DNA from: Acanthosepion esculentum
Taxonomy: Eukaryota; Mollusca; Cephalopoda; Sepiida; Sepiidae
NCBI GenBank assembly: GCA_964036315.1
Contig: OZ038498.1
Span: 5,570,778-5,634,777, forward strand
Direction: 5' to 3'
DNA length: 64,000 nucleotides
This document shows positions 33,001-45,704 of this stretch, piece after piece. The notes below the pieces were generated by a model that was not told the DNA's origin, did no database searches, and saw only the letters and a list, made by a program, of their open reading frames with translations. Each line of letters begins with the position of its first letter. Within the stretch, counting starts at the first letter, position 1. Made by a program: the position numbers and the translations under genes.

Positions 33001-36000
33001 AATTTACGGCTCCATCTGCGATGAGAGATGATGAACCACCAACATAGCTACCACCCTCAGCAAGGCAGTACAGCGACAAGCACTCGAGGGGTTAAAGAGT
33101 TTGGTGGAATTAGGAACAGAAGCAAATGAGGAGAAAGAAAAGAGCAATCAGGAGGGCATAAGATAGCGACTGACACTGGATTTAATTTGTTTGCAGATTA
33201 AAGTTGGTTGAAAATTATGAAGTCGGGAGGGAGTTCCACAAGCAAGAAGTGCGGGATAAGAAACTATCAGCATAGAATTTACGGCTCCATCTGCGATGAG
33301 AGATGATGAACCAACAACATAGCTACCACCCTCAGCAAGGCAGTACACCGACAAGCACTCGAGGGGTTACAGAGTTTGATGGAATTAGGAACAGAAGCAA
33401 ATGAGGAGAAAGAAAAGAGCAATCACGAGGGCATAAGATAGCGACTGACATTGGATTTAATTTGTTTGCAGATTAAAAGTTGGTTCAAAATTATGAGGCC
33501 GGGAGGGAGTTCCACAAGCAAGAAGTGCGGGATAAGAAACTATCAGCATAGAACTTACGGCTCCATCTGCGATGAGAGATGATGAACCACCAACATAGCT
33601 ACCTCCCTCAGCAAGGTAGTACACCGACAAGCACTCGAGGGGTTAAAGATTTTGGTGGAATTAGGAACAGAAGCAAATGAGGAGAAAGAAAAGAGCAATC
33701 AGGAAGGCATAAGATAGCGACTGACATTGGATTTAATTTGTTTGCAGATTAAAGTTGGTTCAAAATTATGAGGCCGGGAGGGAGTTCCACAAGCAAGACT
33801 TGCGGGATAAGAAACTATCAGCATAGAACTTACGGCTCCATCTGCGATGAGAGATGATGAACCACCAACATAGCTACCACCCTCAGCAAGGCAGTACACC
33901 GAGAAACACTCGAGGGGTTAAAGAGTTTGGTGGAATTAGGATCAGAAGCAAATGAGGAGAAAGAAAAGAGCAATCAGGAGGGCATAAGATAGCGACTGAC
34001 ACTGGATTTAATTTGTTTGCAGATTAAAGTTGGTTCAAAATTATGAAGTCGGGAGGGAGTTCCACAAGCAAGAAGTGCGGGATAAGAAACTATCAGCATA
34101 GAATTTACGGCTCCATCTGCAATGAGAGATGATGAACCACCAACATAGCTACCACCCTCAGCAAGGCAGTACAGCGTCTCGCACTCGAGGGGTTAAAGAG
34201 TTTGATGGAATTAGGAACAGAAGCAAATGAGGAGAAAGAAAAGAGCAATCAGGAGGGCATAAGATAGCGACTGACACTGGATTTAATTTGTTTGCAGATT
34301 AAAGTTGGTTCAAAATTATGAAGTCGGGAGGGAGTTCCACAAGCAAGAAGTGCGGGATAAGAAACTATCAGCATAGAATTTACGGCTCCATCTGCGATGA
34401 GAGATGATGAACCACCAACATAGCTACCACCCTCAGCAAGGCAGTACACCGACAAGCACTCGAGGGGTTACAGAGTTTGATGGAATTAGGAACAGAAGCA
34501 AATGAGGAGAAAGAAAAGAGCAATCAGGAGGGCATAAGATAGCGACTGACATTGGATTTAATTTGTTTGCAGATTAAAGTTGGTTCAAAATTATGAGGCC
34601 GGGAGGGAGTTCCACAAGCAAGAAGTGCGGGATAAGAAACTATCAGCATAGAATTTACGGCTCCATCTGCGATGAGAGATGATGAACCACCAACATAGCT
34701 ACCACCCTCAGCAAGGCAGTACACCGACAAGCACTCGAGGGGTTACAGAGTTTGATGGAATTAGGAACAGAAGCAAATGAGGAGAAAGAAAAGAGCAATC
34801 AGGAGGGCATAAGATAGCGACTGACATTGGATTTAATTTGTTTGCAGATTAAAGTTGGTTCAAAATTATGAGGCCGGGAGGGAGTTCCACAAGCAAGAAG
34901 AGCGGGATAAGAAACTATCAGCATAGAACTTACGGCTCCATCTGCGATGAGAGATGATGAACCACCAACATAGCTACCACCCTCAGCAAGGCAGTACAGC
35001 GACTAGCACTCGAGGTTGTACAGAGTTTGGTGGAATTAGGAACAGAAGCAAATGAGGAGAAAGAAAAGAGCAATCAGGAGGGCATAAGATAGCGACTGAC
35101 ACTGGATTTAATTTGTTTGCAGATTAAAGTTGGTTGAAAATTATGAAGTCGGGAGGGAGTTCCACAAGCAAGAAGTGCGGGATAAGAAACTATCAGCATA
35201 GAACTTACGGCTCCATCTGCGATGAGAGATGATGAACCACCAACATAGCTACCACCCTCAGCAAGGCAGTACACCGACAAGCACTCGAGGGGTTAAAGGT
35301 TTTGGTGGAATTAGGAACAGAAGCAAATGAGGAGAAAGAAAAGAGCAATCAGGAGGGCATAAGATAGCGACTGACACTGGATTTAATTTGTTTGCAGATT
35401 AAAGTTGGTTGAAAATTATGAAGTCGGGAGGGAGTTCCAAAAGCAAGAAGTGCGGGATAAGAAACTATCAGCATAGAATTTACGGCTCCATCTGCGATGG
35501 GAGATGATGAACCACCAACATAGCTACCACCCTCAGCAAGGCAGTACACCGACAAGCTCTCGAGGGGTTACAGAGTTTGATGGAATTAGGAACAGAAGCA
35601 AATGAGGAGAAAGAAAAGAGCAATCAGGAGGGCATAAGATAGCGACTGACATTGGATTTAATTTGTTTGCAGATTAAAGTTGGTTCAAAATTATGAGGCC
35701 GGGAGGGAGTTCCACAAGCAAGACTTGCGGGATAAGAAACTATCAGCATAGAACTTACGGCTCCATCTGCGATGAGAGATGATGAACCACCAACATAGCT
35801 ACCACCCTCAGCAAGGCAGTACACCGAGAAGCACTCGAGGGGTTAAAGAGTTTGGTTGAATTAGGAACAGAAGCAAATGAGGAGAAAGAAAAGAGCAATC
35901 AGGAGGGCATAAGATAGCGACTGACACTGGATTTAATTTGTTTGCAGATTAAAGTTGGTTCAAAATTATGAAGTCGGGAGGGAGTTCCACAAGCAAGAAG

Positions 36001-39000
36001 TGCGGGATAAGAAACTATCAGCATAGAATTTACGGCTCCATCTGCAATGAGAGATGATGAACCACCAACATAGCTACAACCCTCAGCAAGGCAGTACAGC
36101 GACAAGCACTCGAGGGGATAAAGAGTTTGGTGGAATTAGGAACAGAAGCAAATGAGGAGAAAGAAAAGAGCTATCAGGAGGGCATAAGATAGCGACTGAC
36201 ATTGGATTTAATTTGTTTGCAGATTAAAGTTGGGTCAAAATTACGATGTCGGGAGGGAGTTCCACAAGCAAGAAGTGCGGGATAAGTAACTCTCAGCATA
36301 GAACTTACGGCTCGATCTGCGATGAGAGATGATGACACAGCAACATAGATACGACCCTCAGCAAGGCAGTACACCGACAAGCACTCGAGGGGTTACAGAG
36401 TTTGATGGAATTAGGAACAGAAGCAAATGAGGAGAAAGAAAAGAGCAATCAGGAGGGCATAAGATAGCGACTGACATTGGATTTAATTTGTTTGCAGATT
36501 AAAGTTGGTTCAAAATTATGAGGCCGGGAGGGAGTTCCACAAGCAAGACTTGCGGGATAAGAAACTATCAGCATAGAACTTACGGCTCCATCTGCGATGA
36601 GAGATGATGAACCACCAACATAGCTACCACCCTCAGCAAGGCAGTACACCGAGAAACACTCGAGGGGTTAAAGAGTTTGGTGGAATTAGGAACAGAAGCA
36701 AATGAGGAGAAAGAAAAGAGCAATCAGGAGGGCATAAGATAGCGACTGACACTGGATTTAATTTGTTTGCAGATTAAAGTTGGTTCAAAATTATGAAGTC
36801 GGGAGGGAGTTCCACAAGCAAGAAGTGCGGGATAAGAAACTATCAGCATAGAATTTACGGCTCCATCTGCAATGAGAGATGATGAACCACCAACATAGCT
36901 ACCACCCTCAGCAAGGCAGTACAGCGTCTCGCACTCGAGGGGTTAAAGAGTTTGATGGAATTAGGAACAGAAGCAAATGAGGAGAAAGAAAAGAGCAATC
37001 AGGAGGGCATAAGATAGCGACTGACACTGGATTTAATTTGTTTGCAGATTAAAGTTGGTTCAAAATTATGAAGTCGGGAGGGAGTTCCACAAGCAAGAAG
37101 TGCGGGATAAGAAACTATCAGCATAGAATTTACGGCTCCATCTGCGATGAGAGATGATGATCCACCAACATAGCTACCACCCTCAGCAAGGCAGTACACC
37201 GACAAGCACTCGAGGGGTTACAGAGTTTGATGGAATTAGAAACAGAAGCAAATGAGGAGAAAGAAAAGAGCAATCAGGAGGTCATAAGATAGCGACTGAC
37301 ATTGGATTTAATTTGTTTGCAGATTAAAGTTGGTTCAAAATTATGAGGCCGGGAGGGAGTTCCACAAGCAAGAAGTGCGGGATAAGAAACTATCAGCATA
37401 GAATTTACGGCTCCATCTGCGATGGGAGATGATGAACCACCAACATAGCTACCACCCTCAGCAAGGCAGTACACCGACAAGCACTCGAGGGGTTACAGAG
37501 TTTGATGGAATTAGGAACAGAAGCAAATGAGGAGAAAGAAAAGAGCAATCAGGAGGGCATAAGATAGCGACTGACATTGGATTTAATTTGTTTGCAGATT
37601 AAAGTTGGTTCAAAATTATGAGGCCGGGAGGGAGTTCCACAAGCAAGACTTGCGGGATAAGAAACTATCAGCATAGAACTTACGGCTCCATCTCCGATGA
37701 GAGATGATGAACCACCAACATAGCTACCACCCTCAGCAAGGCAGTACACCGAGAAGCACTGGAGGGGTTAAAGAGTTTGGTTGAATTAGGAACAGAAGCA
37801 AATGAGGAGAAAGAAAAGAGCAATCAGGAGGGCATAAAATAGCGACTGACACTGGATTTAATTTGTTTGCAGATTAAAGTTGGTTCAAAATTATGAAGTC
37901 GGGAGGGAGTTCCACAAGCAAGAAGTGCGGGATAAGAAACTATCAGCATAGAATTTACGGCTCCATCTGCAATGAGAGATGATGAACCACCAACATAGCT
38001 ACCACCCTCAGCAAGGCAGTACAGCGTCTCGCACTCGAGGGGTTAAAGAGTTTGATGGAATTAGGAACAGAAGCAAATGAGGAGAAAGAAAAGAGCAATC
38101 AGGAGGGCATAAGATAGCGACTGACACTGGATTTAATTTGTTTGCAGATTAAAGTTGGTTGAAAATTATGAAGTCGGGAGGGAGTTCCAAAAGCAAGAAG
38201 TGCGGGATAAGAAACTATCAGCATAGAATTTACGGCTCCATCTGCGATGGGAGATGATGAACCACCAACATAGCTACCACCCTCAGCAAGGCAGTACAGC
38301 GACAAGCACTCGAGGGGTTAAAGAGTTTGGTGGAATTAGGAACAGAAGCAAATGAGGAGAAAGAAAAGAGCAATCAGGAGGGCATAAGATAGCGACTGAC
38401 ACTGGATTTAATTTGTTTGCAGATTAAAGTTGGTTGAAAATTATGAAGTCGGGAGGGAGTTCCACAAGCAAGAAGTGCGGGATAAGAAACTATCAGCATA
38501 GAATTTACGGCTCCATCTGCGATGAGAGATGATGAACCACCAACATAGCTACCACCCTCAGCAAGGCAGTACACCGACAAGCACTCGAGGGGTTAGAGAG
38601 TTTGATGGAATTAGGAACAGAAGCAAATGAGGAGAAGGAAAAGAGCAATCAGGAGGGCATAAGGTAGCGACTGACATTGGATTTAATTTGTTTGCAGATT
38701 AAAGTTGGTTCAAAATTATGAGGCCGGGAGGGAGTTCCACAAGCAAGAAATGCGGGATAAGAAACTATCAGCATAGAACTTATGGCTCCATCTGCGATGA
38801 GAGATGATGAACCACCAACATACCTACCACCCTCAGCAAGGCAGTACAGCGACAAGCACTCGAGGGGTTAAAGAGTTTGGTGGAATTAGGAACAGAAGCA
38901 AATGAGGAGAAAGAAAAGAGCAATCAGGAGGGCATAAGATAGCGACTGACACTGGATTTAATTTGTTTGCAGATTAAAGTTGGTTCAAAATTATGAAGTC

Positions 39001-42000
39001 GGGATGGAGTTCCACAAGCAAGAAGTGCGGGATAAGAAACTATCAGCATAGAATTTACGGCTCCATCTGCGATGAGAGATGATGAACCACCAACATAGCT
39101 ACAACTTTCAGCAAGGCAGTACAGCGACAAGCACTCGAGGGGTTAAAGAGTTTGGTGGAATTAGGAACAGAAGCAAATGAGGAGAAAGAAAAGAGCTATC
39201 GGGAGGGCATAAGATAGCGACTGACATTGGATTTAATTTGTTTGCAGATTAAAGTTGTGTCAAAATTATGATGTCGGGAGGGAGTCCCACAAGCAAGAAG
39301 TGCGGGATAAGTAACTCTCAGCATAGAACTTACGGCTCCATCTGCGATGAGAGATGATGACCCATCAACATAGATACCACCCTCAGCAAGGCAGTACACC
39401 GACAAGCACTCGAGGGGTTACAGAGTTTGATGGAATTAGGAACAGAAGCAAATGAGGAGAAAGAAAAGAGCAATCAGGAGGGCATAAGATAGCGACTGAC
39501 ATTGGATTTAATTTGTTTGCAGATTAAAGTTGGTTCAAAATTATGAGGCCGGGAGGGAGTTCCACAAGCAAGAAGTGGGGGATAAGAAACTATCAGCATA
39601 GAACTTACGGCTCCATCTGCGATGAGAGATGATGAACCACCAACATAGCTACCACCCTCAGCAAGGCAGTACACCGAGAAGCACACGAGGGGTTAAAGAG
39701 TTTGGTGGAATTAGGAACAGAAGCAAATGAGGAGAAAGAAAAGAGCAATCAGGAGGGCATAAGATAGCGACTGACACTGGATTTAATTTGTTTGCAGATT
39801 AAAGTTGGTTGAAAATTATGAAGTCGGGAGGGAGTTCCGCAAGCAAGAAGTGCGGGATAAGAAACTATCAGCATAGAATTTACGGCTCCATCTGCGATGA
39901 GAGATGACGAACGACCAACATAGCTACCACCCTCAGCAAGGCAGTACACCGAGAAGCACTCGAGGGGTTGAAGAGTTTGGTGGAATTAGGAACAGAAGCA
40001 AATGAAGAGAAAGAAAAGAGCTATCAGGAGGGCATAAGATAGCGACTGACATTGGATTTATTTTGTTTGCAGATTAAAGTTGGTTCAAAATTATGAAGTC
40101 GGGAGGGAGTTTTACAAGCAAGAAGTGCGGGATAAGAAACTATCAGTATAGAACTTACGGCTCCATCTGCGATGAGAGATGATGAACCACCAACATAGCT
40201 ACCACCCTCAGCAAGGCAGTACACCGACAAGCACTCGAGGGGTTACAGAGTTTGATGGAATTAGGAACAGAAGCAAATGAGGAGAAAGAAAAGAGCAACC
40301 AGGAGGGCATAAGATAGCGACTGACATTGGATTTAATTTGATTGCAGATTAAAGTTCGTTCAAAATTATGAGGCCAGGAGGGAGTTCCACAAGCAAGAAG
40401 TGCGGGATAAGGTACTATCAGCATAGAACTTACGGCTCCATCTGTGATGAGAGATGATGAACAACCAACATAGCTAACACCCTCAGCAAGGCAGTACACC
40501 GACAAGCACTCGAGGGGTTAAAGAGTTTGGATGAATTAGGAACAGAAGCAAATGAGGAGAAAGAAAAGAGCAATCAGGAGGGCATAAGATAGCGACTGAC
40601 ACTGGATTTAATTTGTTTGCAGATTAAAGTTGGTTGAAAATTATGAAGTCGGGAGGGAGTTCCACAAGCAAGAAGTGCGGGATAAGAAACTATCAGCATA
40701 GAACTTACGGCTCCATTTGCGATGAGAGATGAAGAACCACCAACATAGCTACCACCCTCAGCAAGGCAGTACACCGACAAGCACTCGAGGGTTTAAGAGT
40801 TTGGTGGAATTAGGAACAGAAGCAAATGAGGAGAAAGAAAAGAGCAATCAGGAGGGCATAAGATAGCGACTGACATTGGATTTAATTTGTTTGCAGATTA
40901 AAGTTGGTTGAAAATTATGAAGTCGTGAGGGAGTTCCACAAGCAAGAAGTGCGGGATAAGAAACTATCAGCATAGAACTTACGGCTCCATCTGTGATGAG
41001 AGATGATGAACCCCCAACATAGCTACCACCCTCAGCAAGGCAGTACAGCGACAAGCACTCGAGGGGTTAAAGAGTTTGGTGGAATTAGGAACAGAAGCAA
41101 ATGAGGAGAAAGAAAAGAGCAATCAGGAGGGCATAAGATAGCGACTGACATTGGATTTAATTTGTTTGCAGATTAAAGTTGGTTCAAAATTATGAGGCCG
41201 GGAGGGAGTTCCACAAGCAAGAAGTGCCGGATAAGAAACTATCAGCATAGAACTTACCGCTCCATCTGCGATGAGAGATGAGGAACCACCAACATAGCTA
41301 CCACCCTCAGCAAGGCAGTACACCGAGAAGCACTCGAGGGGTTAAAGAGTTTGGTGGAATTAGGAACAGAAGCAAATGAGGAGAAAGAAAAGAGCAATCA
41401 GGAGGGCATAAGATAGTGACTGACACTGGATTTAATTTGTTTGCAGATTAAAGTTGGTTGAAAATTATGAAGTCGGGAGGGAGTTCCACAAGCAAGAAGT
41501 GCGGGATAAGAAACTATCAGCATAGAATTTACGGCTCCATCTGCGATGAGAGATGATGAACGACCAACATAGCTACCACCCTCAGCAAGGCAGTACACCG
41601 ACAAGCACTCGAGGGGTTGAAGAGTTTGGTGGAATTAGGAACAGAAGCAAATGAGGAGAAAGAAAAGAGCAATCAGGAGGGCATATGATAGCGACTGACA
41701 TTGGATTTAATTTGTTTGCAGATTAAAGTTGGTTCAAAATTATGAAGTCGGGAGGGAGTTCCACAAGCAAGAAGTGCGGGATAAGAAACTATCAGCATAG
41801 AACTTACGGCTCCATCTGCGATGAGAGATGATGAACCACCAACATAGCTACCACCCTCAGCAAGGCAGTACACCGACAAGCACTCGAGGGGTTACAGAGT
41901 TTGATGGAATTAGGAACAGAAGCAAATGAGGAGAAAGAAAAGAGCAATCAGGAGGGCATAAGATAGCGACTGACACTGGATTTAATTTGATTGCAGATTA

Positions 42001-43525
42001 AAGTTCGTTCAAAATTATGAGGCCGGGAGGGAGTTCCACAAGCAAGAAGTGCGGGATAAGGAACTATCAGCTTGGAACTTACGGCTCCATCTGCGATGAG
42101 AGATGATGAACCACCAACATAGCTACCACCCTCAGCAAGGCAGTACACCGACAAGCACTCGAGGGGTTAAAGAGTTTGGTGGAATTAGGAACAGAAGCAA
42201 ATGAGGAGAAAGAAAAGAGCAATCAGGAGGGCATAAGATATCGACTGACATTGGATTTAATTTGTTTGCTGATTATAGTTGGTTGAAAATTATGAAGTCG
42301 GGAGGGAGTCCCACAAGCAAGAAGTGCGGGATAAGAAACTATCAGCATAGAATTTACGGCTCCATCTGCGATGAGAGATGATGAACCACCAACATAGCTA
42401 CCACCCTCAGCAAGGCAGTACAGCGACAAGCACTCGAGGGGTTAAAGAGTTTGGTGGAATTAGGAACAGAAGCAAATGAGGAGAAAGAAAAGAGCAATCA
42501 GGAGGGCATAAGATAGCGACTGACATTGGATTTAATTTGTTTGCAGATTAAAGTTGGTTCAAAATTATGAGGCCGGGAGGGAGTTCCACAAGCAAGAAGT
42601 GCCGGATAAGAAACTATCAGCATAGAACTTACGGCTCCATCTGCGATGAGAGATGAGGAACCACCAACATAGCTACCACCCTCAGCAAGGCAGTACACCG
42701 ACAAGCACTCGAGGGGTTAAAGAGTTTAGTGGAATTAGGAACAGAAGCAAATGAGGAGAAAGAAAAGAGCAATCAGGAGGGCATAAGATAGCGACTGACA
42801 CTGGATTTAATTTGTTTGCAGATTAAAGTTGGTTCAAAATTATGAAGTCGGGAGGGAGTTCCACAAGCAAGAAGTGCGTGATAAGAAACTATCAGCATAG
42901 AACTTACGGCTCCATCTGCGATGATAGATGATGAACCACCAACATAGCTAACACCCTAAGCAAGGCAGTACAGCGACTAGCACTCGAGGGGTTGCAGAGT
43001 TTGATGGAATTAGGAACAGAAGCAAATGAGGAGAAAGAAAAGAGCAATCAGGAGGGCATAAGATAGCGACTGACACTGGATTTAATTTGTTTGCAGATTA
43101 AAGTTGGTTCAAAATTATGAAGTCGGGAGGGTGTTCCACAAGCAAGAAGTGCGGGATAAGAAACTATCAGCATAGAACTTACGGCTCCATCTGCGATGAG
43201 AGATGATGAACCACCAACATAGCTAACACCCTAAGCAAGGCAGTACAGCGACTAGCACTCGAGGGTTTACAGAGTTTGATGGAATTAGGAACAGAAGCAA
43301 ATGAGAAGAAAGAAAAGAGCAATCAGGAGGGCATAAGATAGCGACTGACACTGGATTTAATTTGTTTGCAGATTAAAGTTGGTTCAAAATTATGAAGTCG
43401 TGAGGGTGTTCCACAAGCAAGAAGTGCGGGATAAGAAACTATCAGCATAGAACTTACGGCTCCATCTGCGATGAGAGATGATGAACCACCAACATAGCTA
43501 CCACCCTAAGCCAGGCAGTACAGCG
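30035..43525 (-). repeat. 275-bp tandem satellite, 49 units, derived from the 3' end of LINE-A
   Basis: The phrase GCAAGGCAGTACAGCG first occurs at 30,035 and last, with one change, at 43,510. The distance is 13,475 bp, exactly 49 x 275. One unit is 276 bp (extra A near 33,475) and one 274 bp (near 40,790). Units differ at only a few positions, so the array is young or well homogenised. On the minus strand each unit encodes SRKFYADSFLSRTSCLWNSL then PTS or PAS and a stop. In the next frame come FEPTLICKQIKSSVSRYL and a stop. These correspond to the last blocks of the LINE-A polyprotein (RKFYANSFFYRTSC and NVNRYLLSY in the copy at 217-1,015), followed by 3' UTR. Each unit also shows a 66-70 codon frame starting MS(L/V)YCLAEGG. 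Since 275 is not a multiple of three it cannot run through units, and I do not regard it as a gene. No hammerhead core or other RNA motif was seen in the unit. Confidence 0.97.
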
Positions 43526-44262
43526 AAACTATCAGCATAGAACTTACGACTCTATCTAATTAGCTCATCTGGAAATCTCGCAGCCAATCTTGTATTGTGC
43601 TTAAATTCATACAGTCTAGGCGCCATAGCGAAGAGATCATCCGAACAATTACCGTGAAAGTATTTACTAAAAAGACACAGAGAGGGTACTTTATGGCGGT
43701 GAGCAAGTGACTGAAACCGAGCCACCAGATGAGGACCAATAATATTGCTGATTCTTTTTTTGGATCTTATCGAGGATATCCAGGAAAATAATAGGGACTC
43801 CGGACCACATATGGCAACAATATTCTAATCATGGACGAATGGTAGACTTATAGATATGCAAGATCGATTTCGGAGAGAAAAATTGTCTGCCTCGGTACAG
43901 TGAACCGACTTTCTTAGCAGCTGGTCTGGCGATGGATCCAATGCAGTTTTTCAGGTCATGTCAGCTGTGAACGTCAACCCAGGAAGGTGTAATAAGTCCT
44001 TTTCTTGGTGGATGGCATCAGCCATGCTGATGGAAGGAAGAGATGTGTAGGATTAATGGAGAGCAGTTTACTTTGGAGGAGGTCTTAAAATTAACAAGCC
44101 ATCTTTTTTCCCACGTTAACGACGGTATTGAGTTCGTTTTGTACATCGGCTGCCATTTTGGTCTTGTCTGATTAGCTTTACTATCGAGGCAGGACTAAAT
44201 GGTAGTGTCATCAGCAGAGAAGCCAATTTGAGAGCTGATGTCATCGGGAAGGTCTTTAATGA
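43526..44262 (-). pseudogene. LINE-A body adjoining the satellite
   Basis: On the minus strand from 44,262: SSQIGFSADDTTI (RT catalytic box near 44,190-44,230), WLVNFKTSSKVNC, SIARPAAKKVGSLYRGRQFF, KSILHIYKSTIRP, EYCCHMWSGVPIIFLDILDK. After shifts come YEFKHNTRLAARFPDEL and SRKFYADSF, which enters the array at 43,526/43,525. Stops (for example in SADDTTI-stop-SCLDSK) show it is dead. Orientation and order are exactly those expected if the array is an amplified tail of this copy. The RT N-terminal part and endonuclease are absent. Confidence 0.85.
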
Positions 44263-44264
44263 AG

Positions 44265-44315
44265 AAAGTTTGGGAGAGCCATGATCCTCCACGACCTGAA
44301 ATACGTGACTCTCAA
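44265..44315 (+). mobile_element. RTE-like LINE tail scrap
   Basis: GGGAGAGCCATGATCCTCCACGACCTG-type sequence (at 44,272 onward) matches the tail phrase of the other RTE-like copies. Only about 45 bp are recognisable. Confidence 0.5.
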
Positions 44316-44823
44316 ACTCAACGTTTTCCTAATACCTTTAGGCAGGAGAGATATATCGTGTCTTCTACACATTTTCGCGAGCCACATTGTATATTTTAAA
44401 CTTTTGCGCAGAGAAAACAGTTTTATGAATGTATGAATAAAATTCTTCTTCTTTATGAGAAAAGCCATTATCTCAGATGCTGATTTTCAAGGTAGTTAGG
44501 TCATGCAATCGTGGAAATTTGTTGCAACGTCTAACAACGAACATATGAGCAAAAGTGTTTTTTTCTCTGGAGATCCCAGATTGCAATTCCTCAGAAGCAA
44601 ACCAGAACGTTAGGTAATATCTAAAGTTATTGGCGCTCTACCATGGCTATGTCTTGGGAGAAAGGAGATACCACCTTGGTGTATGCTCAAATACCGAATA
44701 TTTTGGTTCAAGATCACGCTTTGACCTTTCGTATTTATGGTCGATCCCTGTGTGGTCGCCTTGCAAGACGAACGTAGTAACCAGTACACTCAAATCTGAT
44801 TTTTGACAATAACGAATCTTGTT
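44316..44823. other. no feature recognised
   Basis: Unassigned sequence. Confidence 0.45.
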
Positions 44824-44911
44824 CTGACCAATCAGAGATCGACATGGAAGAATATATATTTTTTAACCAGTCCCAAAAATCCTTCCGTAATTCACTTAAC
44901 CATTATTAAAA
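44824..44911. repeat. dispersed repeat R3, left part (MULE target)
   Basis: CTGACCAATCAGAG, GAAGAATATATATTTTTTAA and TTCACTTAACCATTATTAAA match 47,937-48,025. The repeat resumes after the MULE at 45,705 with TTATTAAAAGGATGCCAAAA. Confidence 0.75.
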
Positions 44912-45704
44912 GGAGTGCAGGACGACTCATCAACGCCGCCGGCTCAACACCGCCGACTCATTACCGACCAACTCATCTCCGTAACAATTCAATTCCAGGA
45001 CAACTCCCCACCAACCTACTCAACGCGATGACAACTCACCGACATGCAACCCATGATTTTTTCCGTTGACTTTTTAAAAACAAATAAAAGTAATTTATTA
45101 AGAATCATTTTTAATACATGAATTTATTTTTAATTTAAACATTTATTGAACATTTTATGCAATTCTTCTCAAATATTCAGTTGGAGATCGTTGTGAAAAA
45201 GAAGAAAAAATCTGCAAAATTCTTTCATCTGTCTTCATAGACTTCTTTAATCTAGGGGCAGGGAGATGGCTGCCAATTCCTTTCTCGTAAAATGCATCTC
45301 GGTTTCTTTGTACATTTTGCAGCCCCGTAATTAATCTCCATATTGTGGTGTGCTCCATCCCCAACTCCGTGTTCATTCTTCTATTTACTGCTTCAGTATT
45401 GTTATTTGTTCGATTTTGAAAATTAAACACCAGACAGCTAAATAGGCTGTTATAAGATAACAAATCATTAAGACAAAAAGCCAAACTTCCAAAATCTCTA
45501 CGACTCAAAGCCAATCTAAGAGATGTGCACATTGTGACAGCCAACACCGATCTGAAGCTATGAATTCGACGCCAGCGTCGGATTGTTCTCGCGTTGAGTC
45601 GCTAGCTTGCTGGTGAGTTGCCTTGGAGTTGAGTTGTCCCGGAGATGCGTTGGCCGGTGTTTAGTCGGCGGTGCTGAGTCGGTGTTGATGAAATGTCCGA
45701 TCCC
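44912..45704 (-). mobile_element. non-autonomous MULE (Mutator-like) with 9-bp target duplication
   Basis: The element is flanked by the identical 9-mer TTATTAAAA at 44,903-44,911 and 45,705-45,713. Long, diverged terminal inverted repeats (about 130 bp; the left begins GGAGTGCAGGACGACTCATC, the right, on the other strand, GGGATCGGACATTTCATC) share CATCAACACCG/CATCAACGCCG and CACCGCCGACT blocks. A 9-bp duplication plus long inverted ends is characteristic of MULEs. The uninterrupted target sequence exists at 47,937-48,045. Total length is 793 bp; only a C-terminal piece of transposase remains. Confidence 0.8.
45155..45547 (-). pseudogene. MULE-type transposase, C-terminal fragment
   Basis: An open frame of 130 codons. 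Residues about 46-105 read RTNNNTEAVNRRMNTELG, THTTIWRLITGLQNVQRNRD-like sequence (as encoded: MEHTTIWRLITGLQ), then DERILQIFSSFSQRS and EYLRRIA at the end. The RTNN-EA--R-LN----G and IW-FI-GL--VQ patterns are those of the region after the catalytic domain in MULE-type transposases. The catalytic Asp/Glu residues and zinc-binding N-terminus are absent, consistent with an internal deletion. Recognition is by pattern only. Confidence 0.55.

Noticed and set aside
30123..42704. About 40 near-identical 66-70 codon frames as a tandem small-protein gene family
   Set aside because: They are one per 275-bp satellite unit, overlap the decayed LINE-A frame, include no signal or domain, and are conserved only because the units are. 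Several units lack them without other consequence.
30035..43525. CRISPR-like or spacer array
   Set aside because: Units are contiguous and entirely repeated with no unique spacers, and the context is an animal genome.
30035..43525. Hammerhead or other ribozyme in the satellite unit
   Set aside because: I looked for CTGANGA with GAAA on both strands of the unit. The nearest words (GCTGAGGG, GCTGATAG) do not fit the core.
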